This document shows, in pieces, positions 1 through 8,027 of a DNA stretch of 64,000 nt. Every line of letters begins with the position of its first letter. The first letter of the stretch is position 1. A program made the translations under genes and the position numbers. Below the pieces are notes generated by a model. The model was not told the DNA's origin. It ran no database searches and saw only the letters and a list, made by a program, of their open reading frames with translations. The DNA is from an uncultured Planctomycetales bacterium (GTDB taxonomy: Bacteria; Planctomycetota; Planctomycetia; Pirellulales; S012-138), in assembly GCA_937982665.1 (NCBI GenBank), contig CALJLD010000164.1:1-64000 (forward strand). The letters are read 5' to 3'.

Positions 1-4
1 AACG

Positions 5-1000
5 CTATCGCCGCATATCTGGCACGTCGCGATATGCGCGATGGCAAGCCGTGCAATGCGTGGAGATTGTCTCCATCGATTGTGCTGCCATTTCAAGCGC
101 GGCTGCCGTGTGATCCTCCTCGTTGGCCAAAATGGACTGCAGTTTTGCAGCGGCCGCTTCGCTTTGCCGCAACATCTCGCGGAATGGCTCATCGCGAGAT
201 TTGACGTCGTCCGTTCGCAGCAATTCCGTAAAGTGCTCCTGCATGAGCAAGGCCTCGTGTTGCGGCTCCAGGTCGGGATGGTCTTCGGGCACCATCCAGC
301 CCGCTGCGGCAATGTGCTTGAGGTGATCGTGCGTGTGCTCCATTGCGACCATCGCCTCGGCCATGGGGGCAACGGGGACGGTTTCCTTGAACTCAACGTC
401 AAGCGCATCAAGTAACTCTTCTTCCAGCCTTTTGGCGTTTCTCGCCGCATCATACAAGCCAGTGTAGTGTTCGCTGGTTCCGGCCGTTCGCAACACGTCA
501 ATGGCTTGCGCCGGCTCCAGGAATCCCGCACCCACACACGCTGCAGCTGCGGCCGCGGGACTGCGATGCTTCCCGTGATGACAATGCAAATAGACGGGGC
601 CTGGTAAGTCGCGGACCGCTTTGGCCAACTCTTTCACGCGTTCCTCAGAAATCCCGTCGTAGCCATGCGGCAAATGCACATATCGCAGACCTTGGCTTTT
701 TGCGGTCTCCACGTCCGGCTTGGCGCCGTCAACACTGATGACAGTCTTTACCCCAAGCCTGGCGAGTTCGGCAAACGCCGCTTCGCCTTCGGGCAGTCCG
801 CCGGAGATCACCCTTTGGTGAAGATAATAGGCATTGGGCAGAAGTTCAGATTCGATCTTCTTGAACTGCCCGGTTTGTTCCGCATCTTGTGATTTTGTTT
901 CCTGGTTATCTTGACCGTTGCTGACTCCCAGCGCGCCCAAGCAAACGATAAGACTCAGAACACAAACCGGACGAAAGCATGCTTGGAAAAAACGGTGCAT
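5..1000 (-). CDS. Exported DSP/PTP-like phosphatase fused to a C-terminal cytochrome c (c'-like) domain
   Basis: A 331-residue protein with an N-terminal signal peptide (hydrophobic residues about 11-27), so probably periplasmic. Residues 55-160 resemble the dual-specificity/tyrosine phosphatase fold and carry the P-loop HCHHGKHRS, with the nucleophilic Cys at 140 and Arg at 146. The C-terminal ~130 residues are helical and end in CTACH (Cys316, Cys319, His320), a covalent haem c site placed near the C-terminus as in cytochrome c'. The start has GGAG about nine bases upstream. The pairing of a Cys-dependent phosphatase with a haem domain is unusual. Function is unknown; redox-controlled phosphatase or sulfur/phosphate chemistry in the periplasm are guesses. 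Domain recognition is good, function weak. Confidence 0.8.
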   Translation of the reverse strand: MHRFFQACFRPVCVLSLIVCLGALGVSNGQDNQETKSQDAEQTGQFKKIESELLPNAYYLHQRVISGGLPEGEAAFAELARLGVKTVISVDGAKPDVETAKSQGLRYVHLPHGYDGISEERVKELAKAVRDLPGPVYLHCHHGKHRSPAAAAAACVGAGFLEPAQAIDVLRTAGTSEHYTGLYDAARNAKRLEEELLDALDVEFKETVPVAPMAEAMVAMEHTHDHLKHIAAAGWMVPEDHPDLEPQHEALLMQEHFTELLRTDDVKSRDEPFREMLRQSEAAAAKLQSILANEEDHTAAALEMAAQSMETISTHCTACHRAYRDVPDMRR

Positions 1001-1111
1001 GGCCTAACTCCAGAGATTACTTGTCGTCTTAGCCTGCAACTCGACGTCGTCAGGCATAGAGAATCATCAACGAACAGAATCACGGTGTTGCATGAACTCA
1101 GCGTAACTGAA

Positions 1112-1465
1112 TCAACTCCCTGGGTCCAAGATTTCCAGTTGAACGTCAATTCCCTTGCTTGTCGGCATCCCGGAGCCATGCGTATCGCTCCCCATCAATC
1201 GGCAGGAAAGGTCGCCATAGCCAATGAACAGCAACCCCGAAGGCAGTTCATCTTTCTTGGCGGCTGTCACGGATGCTTCTGCTTGCCCAAACTCGCTAAT
1301 GACCCGCACGCGTCCGCCTGGTTTCAGGCCCAATTCCTCCATGTCTGCCGGCGCCAATTGAAGGACGCTTGTTTCCTCCAGGTAGCCGTCAGTGTATTTT
1401 CCTTCGCTGATACCGCTCCCTTGCCGGCTCGTGCGACCAGGAATCAAGATAAACGTGCGGGTCAT
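1112..1465 (-). CDS. Small molybdopterin dinucleotide-binding domain protein (FmdD/FwdD-like)
   Basis: 117 residues, soluble, no signal peptide. The pattern of an N-terminal beta strand with IPGRTSRQG, then a middle segment LGLKPGGRVRV and a C-terminal stretch with a GMPTSKGIDV motif matches the C-terminal beta-barrel domain of molybdopterin oxidoreductases, present alone as in formylmethanofuran dehydrogenase subunit D. Planctomycetes carry tetrahydromethanopterin C1-transfer enzymes that include such subunits, which is the likely role here. No catalytic subunit lies next to it in this window, so it must act with a partner encoded elsewhere. It sits downstream of nothing on the same strand within 600 bases. 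Confidence 0.65.
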   Translation of the reverse strand: MTRTFILIPGRTSRQGSGISEGKYTDGYLEETSVLQLAPADMEELGLKPGGRVRVISEFGQAEASVTAAKKDELPSGLLFIGYGDLSCRLMGSDTHGSGMPTSKGIDVQLEILDPGS

Positions 1466-1720
1466 GGTTTTTCGTTAGTTTTTGTTTGACGATCGCCACA
1501 TCAGAAAATTCGATGGGTTTGCAAATGCGGCGAGAACGGTCGGAAGGATAACAAGCAGGGTTTGTCCAACAACCGCCATCGTAGAGATTTTGTCATATCG
1601 GATTTTGCAAAACGAGTGGAGCAAACACCAAAGTATCGGGTGATGCCTGCAGAACCGCTTGGGCGTCGCGGCCGCATCAAAGAGAACTCAGCCGCTTTGA
1701 AAAGGGGAGAGCCTGACCTG

Positions 1721-2089
1721 ATGGGCAATATTATTCTGGGATTTTACGGGATCGCCATACTGCTCTATTGCGGCGCGGAAATGCGTCGTCGCAGCCAGGA
1801 GATTGAGTCAAAGCTCGATTGGTTCTTCGCTATTGTATTGCCGTTGGCCTGCAGCGTGGGCGCATTCGGTTACATGATTAGGCCGCCGGCGATGGTTGCT
1901 TGGGCTTATCTGCCGATTTGGGCGATGGGCCTGGCAGGCTTCGGCTGGGAATTGAAAGACATCCACAAGCTGGAAGGCGGACTCAACGTTGCCAACGTCT
2001 CGCTGGCGCTTGCCTTGATGACCGTCCTATTTGGCATTGGTCTACTCTTCGGCGGGCTTTGGGTAAGGAGCCTGGTGAATCCCATATAG
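1721..2089 (+). CDS. Small multi-pass membrane protein, unknown function
   Basis: I place the start at the ATG at 1721, ten bases after a clear AGGGGAGA ribosome-binding site, rather than at an upstream TTG that would add 53 polar residues. The resulting 122-residue protein has about four hydrophobic segments (residues 3-17, 31-52, 56-77 and 93-118) and a short charged loop after the first, with the motif EMRRRSQEIESK. I do not recognise a family. It stands alone on the + strand between genes on the opposite strand. Confidence 0.6.
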   Translation: MGNIILGFYGIAILLYCGAEMRRRSQEIESKLDWFFAIVLPLACSVGAFGYMIRPPAMVAWAYLPIWAMGLAGFGWELKDIHKLEGGLNVANVSLALALMTVLFGIGLLFGGLWVRSLVNPI

Positions 2090-2166
2090 AGAACTGAGGC
2101 ACGGCTTATTCAGCCATTCAGATGCAACAGAATTAAGCTCTGCTTGCGATCGCCGAAGAAGCGAGC

Positions 2167-3186
2167 CTATTTCTCAAATTGATCCCAGTGTTTCTTAAAC
2201 TCATACCCTTGGTAATCGTTGACATCGTTGAGCCAATCAAATAGCGCGCGTTCGTAGACGCTTTCCTCGATGTTGTGTCCTTGCTCTTCGAATTGGAGCG
2301 TCAGGTACGGCTTGCCTTGCTCCTTCAGATCAGACACTGCGGCAATGCTCGCTTCGACCGGTCCGCTTTGATCCAGTTCCGGATCACCAAAGATCCAACA
2401 AACTGGCACGTCTGATTCTTTCAGGAGCTTGACCGGATCGAAATCAACGATTGTTGCGTACCACGTGCGGTAGGAAACCAGGGCTTCAGTAGTGGGGCTG
2501 TCACCGGGATAGACGCGCGAGAACCATCGCGCGTTCTTGTATTTCTCAAACAGAACGTTGTATGGGTCCGGCCTGGTATCGTCAGGTCGTTTTGCTTCGA
2601 CCAGTTGCATTTCCTTTGCTTGCGAAATTTCTTCTGCGGAGAATCCTTCGCGAGCCAGCCTGGCCGAACGCTCGAAAATGCGATCCTCGCCAACGGTGCA
2701 CACGGAAGCTGACTTGATGACCATGAAGCGGATCGCCTTGGTCTTGCTTGTTGCCAATGCAGCAACCCAACCGCCCTGGCTAGCCGCATGCAGGCCTATC
2801 TTGTCGCTGTCAATCTTCTTATGGCTCTTAAGATAGTCCACTGCCGCAACAACATCGTTGGCAAGATTCTCAAAGCTGAAACGGCGCCAATCGTCATCAC
2901 TGCCTTCTGACTTCCCGGTCCCTCGTTTGTCATAAATCAGCGCGGCGTACCCGATGGATGCGAGCCATCTCGCGCTGTAACTGCTGTTGTCTCTTGTCTC
3001 TGCTCCGGAGCCGTGGACAAACACGACGGCGGGAAATGGTCCCTCGCCTGCTGGCAGAATGAGCGTTCCGGAGAGTGACAAGTCGCCACTCTTGAAGCTG
3101 ACCGCTTCCTCGCCAGCGAGCGTTGCCGTGGGAGTCGCGAGGGCGATGAACAACGAAATCATGGCAACAAAACGCAACGCGTGCAT
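2167..3186 (-). CDS. Secreted alpha/beta hydrolase
   Basis: 339 residues from the chosen ATG at 3186, which has AGGA eight bases upstream; an upstream ATG would put 19 polar residues before the signal peptide. Residues 1-24 form a signal peptide ending in ATPTATLAG. The fold is the dienelactone-hydrolase/peptidase S9-like alpha/beta hydrolase: oxyanion-type HGSG, DKRGTGKSEG, nucleophile elbow in HAASQGGW, an acid in the strand near FGDPELD, and the catalytic His in EEQGHNIEES. Substrate cannot be told. It follows the AraC-type regulator gene on the same strand, with 120 bases between them. Confidence 0.8.
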   Translation of the reverse strand: MHALRFVAMISLFIALATPTATLAGEEAVSFKSGDLSLSGTLILPAGEGPFPAVVFVHGSGAETRDNSSYSARWLASIGYAALIYDKRGTGKSEGSDDDWRRFSFENLANDVVAAVDYLKSHKKIDSDKIGLHAASQGGWVAALATSKTKAIRFMVIKSASVCTVGEDRIFERSARLAREGFSAEEISQAKEMQLVEAKRPDDTRPDPYNVLFEKYKNARWFSRVYPGDSPTTEALVSYRTWYATIVDFDPVKLLKESDVPVCWIFGDPELDQSGPVEASIAAVSDLKEQGKPYLTLQFEEQGHNIEESVYERALFDWLNDVNDYQGYEFKKHWDQFEK

Positions 3187-3306
3187 ATCTGCATTCCTGG
3201 TCAGGAGTGGAGCAGGCCCAACTTCAAACGAATGGTGAGGCACCCCTATTAGAGTAGCCCATGACCGTGTTGGGGTATTGAACGCGCAGCGTTGTTTGGA
3301 ATCAGA

Positions 3307-4107
3307 TTAGCACCGCCGCTGGAGGCGATATTGCCCTGGCGGGATGCCCACAACCTGCCGGAAAACGCGCGTGAAATGCGATTGATCAGCAAAGCCCAGT
3401 TGCTCAGCGATTTGAACGAGCGGCATTTCTGTTTCCGAGAGCAGGCGCCTCCCTCGTGCGATTCGCGCTCTTCGGCGAAATTCGCCGATAGTCTCGCCGA
3501 AAGCCGTCCGGAATGATTGCGCGATGTGAACTGGGTGCTTTTGAAATTCGGCTGCCAGTGCCGTCAATTCCCAGGGCTGATGGCACTCGTCGATGAGCAA
3601 CTGGCGAAGTCGTTGAAGCCATTGCGAGCTTTGATCTGCCACGCTTTGACTTGTATAGACGGAGAGCAGTTGCAGAAATAACCCTTGCAACATCAGATCG
3701 CACGCAGTGCCAGATTGTGCTTCGCTGTAGATCCGCCGCACAATGTCCCTCGCGGCCCCGGCAATCGGGCTTTGGGACTTCGGCAGGTTTGCGTGATCAA
3801 ACAGCGGAGTTTCAAGTGGCAACTCAATTAAGAACTGCCGAACGCGCTGTGGGCCAAAGCAGCATTCGTGTGGATTGCCCGCGCGATGGAATTTGACGGT
3901 GCCTTCGTCGCACGCAAATAGCGAGCGGCTGCGCGAATCGACGTAGTTGCCATGAATGACGAATGCAAAGTACGACCGGGCGTGCTCATGCCGTGGCGTT
4001 CGCGAGTCGGGTGTATAGCTCACGACGCGCAGGCGGATGTCTTTGCACAACCGGTCTGACAGAACCGTGCCAAACTGGCTACCGAGTTCACTGATCATCT
4101 CTGGCAT
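3307..4107 (-). CDS. AraC-family transcriptional regulator
   Basis: 266 residues. The N-terminal ~110 residues look like a cupin-type sensing domain (HEHARSYFAFVIHG, then a strand with GTVKFHRAGNPHE). The C-terminal ~100 residues carry two helix-turn-helix motifs typical of AraC: one around WELTALAAEFQKHPVHIAQSF and the second in VQIAEQLGFADQSHFTRVF, followed by the conserved GIPPGQYR. The ligand is unknown. It lies upstream of the hydrolase gene and downstream of the 664-residue exported protein, all on the minus strand, so it may control either. Confidence 0.88.
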   Translation of the reverse strand: MPEMISELGSQFGTVLSDRLCKDIRLRVVSYTPDSRTPRHEHARSYFAFVIHGNYVDSRSRSLFACDEGTVKFHRAGNPHECCFGPQRVRQFLIELPLETPLFDHANLPKSQSPIAGAARDIVRRIYSEAQSGTACDLMLQGLFLQLLSVYTSQSVADQSSQWLQRLRQLLIDECHQPWELTALAAEFQKHPVHIAQSFRTAFGETIGEFRRRARIARGRRLLSETEMPLVQIAEQLGFADQSHFTRVFRQVVGIPPGQYRLQRRC

Positions 4108-4171
4108 GCAACCACGTGTTCTTTGAGAACACGAAAGTTCATGATGTGTGAGTTATTGTGGCGATCTTTGG

Positions 4172-6166
4172 CTACCGCTTCGCATCGTCCACTTTCATGC
4201 CATCCTGACCATCCGATTGAGTCTCATCCGACTCGGTGCGCCGATCACGGAAGGTGGCGCTGAGGATGAACCAGCCGTCAAAGCCGTCCATGTCTTGGGT
4301 TTCTGTATGCGTGATTTGCCCAGAAGGCTGCAAGAAGCGACGAACGATTTGGAAATCCGGCAATTTGCTGCCATCAAAACCTTGATCGCGGCCTTCTTCT
4401 GACGAATCGCCTGCAAGGTTGCGGATGATTCGCGAGGTGATGCTTTCGCTCTCGTGCAAGCGGTTCGCGCGGGCCAGTTCATACGAGGTGCGAACTTCTT
4501 CGTCCGTGCGCCCAAAGCGTCTCAGCGACACACCTGCCCAACCGCGGTTGGAGATCTCCGCGTCAAGCTGCTGGTCAACCATTTCCAAGGCGATGTCATC
4601 AGCAAGTTTGCGACGGCTATCGGCGCTCTGCAACACTTCCACCAAGAAGCTGATGTGCGATGCATACAGCATTTGGCCGTTGGCCACACAGATGGCGGCC
4701 GATTCCAACCGCTCCATGGCGGGCGGCTCAACAACGTTGCCTTGTCCGTTGGGACCGGAAACGCTCACGACAGGGATGATTTGAGCTTGCTGGCTGCTGG
4801 CCTCGGTGACTTCGCTCTCTTCCTGCCGCAGTTCCCAGATCTCGACTCCCTGGATCAAGTTGGTGCGCAAGCTCGTGTTGGGCTCAGGCTCCATCAAACG
4901 GTCCAGCGCGGCTTTGACGCCGGCGGCTTTGCCCTCTTCGATGGGGAAGGCCAGCAATCGGCGTTGGCTGTTGCTGTTGATGGGTTCTTGATTGTCCGTA
5001 ATCAACGTCACGCGGCCGGTCATCTGCGCCACGATTTGATCGCGGATGTTGACCCGCGGTCCGATAGGATCTTGCGCGATGCCGTCCATCACGTCGACGA
5101 AAGAGCCTTCGCCATCAAACAGGGCGTCAAACACCCATTTGAAGGAATCGAACGAGGCAACCGGATCGAGATCGAACGACGTATGGGTTGCCACATCTTG
5201 ATTGATCCAATTGCCGACGGTGTGTTCGGCAATGTTCCGCAAGCTGATCATGTTGAGTGACATCTCCCAAGGCCGCGGAGCATAGATGGCGATGCGGTTG
5301 AGAATGTCATACTGCTCAGTGCGGAGCGAGATGATTCCGCCGGCGCCTTTGACGCCAGCAAAGCCAGTCTCTTTTGCGATGCGCAAAAAGTCACGTCGCT
5401 TGGAACCTTGGTTTTGTTCCGGATGCTCAATCTCCTGCAGCGTGCGATTGGCTTGGGCAAGTCCGATGGGCTGGGCATACCAGCGAGCATCCGTCGCCGT
5501 CGACGACGCTTCCAAGTCTTTCTGCAAGCGATCACGCACAGCGATGAAAGCGGCATCTTGGGCCAGGCTGTCCGCCGCGGGATTGCCCGAAGTGGCGTTC
5601 TTGATTCGAGGAATGATCTCGCTGACTGATTCACGCGTGTCCGTGGCGATGAGCCAATTATCGATTGTGAAATAGATCAGGCGGATCTTGTTTTCCTTCG
5701 TGTAGACACGAACCGACTGACCTTGAATGTCTTCGTTGGCGACCGTTGCACCGCGCTTGGTGAGTTCTTGGTCCAAGCGATTCACGACGCCGGCCACGTT
5801 GGTGAATTTGCCTGTTGCGTCAACCATGGCAACGTGCGCCGGCCGCTTGCCTTCTTGGTGAATGATTGCCAGGGCGGTCTCGCCGCCGGCAATGGAAAGC
5901 AAATCGTCCCAGGTCAGGCCGAACTCGCCGCGCTTCTCTTTGAGTTGCTCATTGAGGTCTTCGACGAACTCCTGCATGGCAGGGTCATCAATGAGTTGGC
6001 CAAACTGTGTTTCTTTCAACTTCGCATTGAACTGATTCAAGTCCGCGACGGAGATCCAACCTTGTGTCGTTGCGGGAAAGATCTGCTCGCTGGGAATTCG
6101 GTCTTGCGCGGCCAGCGGGGTAATTGCCAGCAGTAGAATCAGCAGGGTCATGCGGATTGGAAACAT
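4172..6166 (-). CDS. Large exported protein of unknown function
   Basis: 664 residues with a clear signal peptide (MTLLILLLAITPLAAQ). It begins after a strong AGGAGAGG ribosome-binding site. The body has alternating short strands and helices with patterns such as WDDLLSIAGGETALAI and a second, similar-length half (from about residue 300), reminiscent of the DUF3352-like or translocation-associated exported proteins common in planctomycetes. No catalytic motif is evident and the C-terminus is acidic and polar. I cannot assign a role. Confidence 0.7.
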   Translation of the reverse strand: MFPIRMTLLILLLAITPLAAQDRIPSEQIFPATTQGWISVADLNQFNAKLKETQFGQLIDDPAMQEFVEDLNEQLKEKRGEFGLTWDDLLSIAGGETALAIIHQEGKRPAHVAMVDATGKFTNVAGVVNRLDQELTKRGATVANEDIQGQSVRVYTKENKIRLIYFTIDNWLIATDTRESVSEIIPRIKNATSGNPAADSLAQDAAFIAVRDRLQKDLEASSTATDARWYAQPIGLAQANRTLQEIEHPEQNQGSKRRDFLRIAKETGFAGVKGAGGIISLRTEQYDILNRIAIYAPRPWEMSLNMISLRNIAEHTVGNWINQDVATHTSFDLDPVASFDSFKWVFDALFDGEGSFVDVMDGIAQDPIGPRVNIRDQIVAQMTGRVTLITDNQEPINSNSQRRLLAFPIEEGKAAGVKAALDRLMEPEPNTSLRTNLIQGVEIWELRQEESEVTEASSQQAQIIPVVSVSGPNGQGNVVEPPAMERLESAAICVANGQMLYASHISFLVEVLQSADSRRKLADDIALEMVDQQLDAEISNRGWAGVSLRRFGRTDEEVRTSYELARANRLHESESITSRIIRNLAGDSSEEGRDQGFDGSKLPDFQIVRRFLQPSGQITHTETQDMDGFDGWFILSATFRDRRTESDETQSDGQDGMKVDDAKR

Positions 6167-6536
6167 CTTGCCTCTCCTAAGTGTGTTCGCTCATCCGGAA
6201 GCCAGGATCCGCCTGTGGCAGATTCTAGTGGAGTCCGGCAGGGGCAACCAGTTGCAGCTGGTTGTTTGGGGGCTTTTTGATGATTAGGGGGAGATTGACC
6301 CGCGCAGGACCGGAGTTATGAAGAATCGCGGGTATCAATTCACATATCGAATACTCTGGGGGAAATACGTTAAACAAGAAAAAAACCCCGTGCGAGTTTA
6401 ACTCGCACAGGGTTTGGATTGCGTTTTGACCAGGATTGCCCGCGTCAGGCGCTACCGAGCCTGATGTTTGGGCAAAAATTCCTGATTCGATCTTTGCAAG
6501 CACCGCTAGTTGCGGAGCGTGCAAGTGGGCAAAGCC
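6167..6536. other. Intergenic stretch
   Basis: Apart from the terminator at 6379-6414 I see only a short inverted repeat CAACCAG/CTGGTTG at 6245-6264, which could be a weak hairpin. No supported gene. Confidence 0.6.
6379..6414 (-). terminator. Rho-independent terminator after the TIGR03000 gene
   Basis: On the minus strand the RNA reads AAACCC.GTGCGAGTT, a two-base loop, then AACTCGCAC.GGGTTT followed by seven uridines. The stem is about 15 base pairs with one mismatch. It lies about 120 bases after the stop of the TIGR03000 protein gene. Confidence 0.9.
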
Positions 6537-7577
6537 TTAGTCGCGAGACGCAACTGTGGCATCGGCAAATTGCAGGTTGATTTCCGTGGTTTCGCCAGCG
6601 GAAAGATCAATGTACTGCGTGGTCACGAGGGTTTGACCGTCAACGGTGATTTCACCGCGAATGACGTAGTCTTCCCAAACGTTACCGTCAACCAGGTGGG
6701 TGGTTGTGAATTCACGACGCTCACCGGAACTGTTGGTTTCACGACCGGCCAAGATGAGCTTGGCATCCGCTGGCATGTTGACAATCAAGGTGGTGCTGAC
6801 CGGAACCACTTGCTCAATGTTGCCCAGGTTGGGGTCAAAGGCAATGGCGGTGGTCTGGCCAACGCTCAGGTCAACAACCTTGGTGTCTTCAAACTGCTTA
6901 CCGTTGCGGAAAACCTTGGCGGTAACGCGATACTTGTAATCCTTGCCGGCTTCCAAACCGCGAGAGATATAGCGGCGTTGGGTGCCAGTGCTGCTGGTGG
7001 CAACGTCATTGATGAAAACTTCAGCGCCTTCGGGCACGGTCACGGCGATCAAAGCCGCATTGTTGCCTTGCAGGTAAGCTGTCGCGGCGGGTTCGCCAAC
7101 GGGCAGGTCACTACCAGGGCCGGGGCCAGGACCAGGACCCGGAACGGGCGTGCCTGGGTTCGAGTAGTAGTAACCACCGGACGAGCCGCCCGACGATCCG
7201 TGGGACCCACCAGAGCTACCGTAGGAAGTGTAGTAGTGTCCGGAGCTGTGCCCTGAAGAGTAACCGGAACTGTGTCCCGAGCTATGACCGGAAGAGTGGC
7301 CAGAGCTGTAACCAGATGAGTGGCCCGAGGAATGTCCGGAAGAATGACCGGAGCTATATCCCGAGCTGTGCCCCCAACGACGATGACGACGGCGACCCCA
7401 GCCAGAGCTGTGGCCCGAGCTGTGCCCGGAGCTATGTCCCGAACTGTACCCGGAGCTACCTCCGGAAGAACCGTGGGATCCGCTACTGCCATGAGAATGA
7501 CCATAACCATAGGCTTCCGAAGCCCAGGCTGCGCAAGCGACAACCGCCAACGCACACATGATGTTTTTTCGCAACAT
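6537..7577 (-). CDS. TIGR03000-domain surface protein with Ser-Gly-His repeats
   Basis: 346 residues. A signal peptide (residues 1-22, VVACAAWASEAYG) is followed by a low-complexity region of tetrapeptide repeats (HSSG, YSSG) interrupted by a basic WGRRRHRRWG block, then a Gly-Tyr stretch and a proline-glycine hinge. The C-terminal part has two copies of the TIGR03000 domain: one from about residue 175 (LIAVTVPEGAEVFINDVAT) and one from about residue 260 (LIVNMPADAKLILAGRETN). TIGR03000 is a planctomycete-enriched domain of unknown function, probably cell-surface. The start has GGGGAG nine bases upstream and the gene is followed by a strong terminator, so it is likely monocistronic. Confidence 0.88.
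   Translation of the reverse strand: MLRKNIMCALAVVACAAWASEAYGYGHSHGSSGSHGSSGGSSGYSSGHSSGHSSGHSSGWGRRRHRRWGHSSGYSSGHSSGHSSGHSSGYSSGHSSGHSSGHSSGYSSGHSSGHYYTSYGSSGGSHGSSGGSSGGYYYSNPGTPVPGPGPGPGPGSDLPVGEPAATAYLQGNNAALIAVTVPEGAEVFINDVATSSTGTQRRYISRGLEAGKDYKYRVTAKVFRNGKQFEDTKVVDLSVGQTTAIAFDPNLGNIEQVVPVSTTLIVNMPADAKLILAGRETNSSGERREFTTTHLVDGNVWEDYVIRGEITVDGQTLVTTQYIDLSAGETTEINLQFADATVASRD
7241..7457 (-). repeat. In-gene 12-bp-period tandem repeat encoding (H/Y)SSG units
   Basis: Degenerate 12-base units encode successive HSSG or YSSG tetrapeptides, interrupted once by a basic segment rich in CG-starting arginine codons (about 7375-7400). Codon choice varies between units, so the repeat is held at protein level more than at DNA level. 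Confidence 0.8.
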
Positions 7578-7890
7578 TCAGTTTGCTCCCCAGAACCAAT
7601 GAAAAAGAACGGAACAACCAACGCACACCGTTAGGTCTAGAACATAGCAACACTAGCATGCGATTCAAGCAAATACAGCGAGTTTTCTCATTCTAAATCT
7701 TGGGGTAACTACACAATGTAGAAAACTTTAGGGAGATCGGGAGGCTAGCGGCAGCAGTCATTCCAGTTGACGATTTGTGCGCAAGGTTGATCGCGCGCAT
7801 TACCGAAAGCGCGGCGCGTTCATTCGCACGGTTTGCGACTCTGCGAAACATCCAAAAGGAAACGCAAATGCACTGCGTTTGAATGCGCGC

Positions 7891-7928
7891 AAAAACAACC
7901 GGGCAAGCCCCCTCTGGTGCTTGCCCGG
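7891..7928 (-). terminator. Rho-independent terminator after nrdJ
   Basis: Perfect 10-bp inverted repeat CCGGGCAAGC (7899-7908) and GCTTGCCCGG (7919-7928) with a 10-base loop; on the minus strand the stem is followed by TTGTTTTT. It lies about 100 bases beyond the nrdJ stop codon. Confidence 0.88.
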
Positions 7929-7946
7929 TGCGGCCACCGAAATAGC

Positions 7947-7997
7947 GGGTTGCTCGTAGGGGATCCCTCACCCTTTGATTTCCGTGACGAGCAACCC
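7947..7997. repeat. 11-bp inverted repeat just downstream of nrdJ
   Basis: GGGTTGCTCGT (7947-7957) and ACGAGCAACCC (7987-7997) are perfect reverse complements separated by 29 bases. The segment CCCTTTGATTTC occurs once in the loop and again overlapping the right arm's end. It sits between the nrdJ stop and its terminator, so it would form a hairpin in the nrdJ 3' UTR. Confidence 0.7.
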
Positions 7998-8027
7998 TTT
8001 GATTTCGGATCGTTGTTGAAGCGAAGA

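Larger units (their letters stand above)
7578..8027. other. Intergenic stretch between nrdJ and the TIGR03000 gene
   Basis: Holds the nrdJ terminator (7891-7928) and a long-loop inverted repeat (7947-7997). The rest, including the upstream region of the TIGR03000 gene, shows no gene I can support. Confidence 0.6.
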
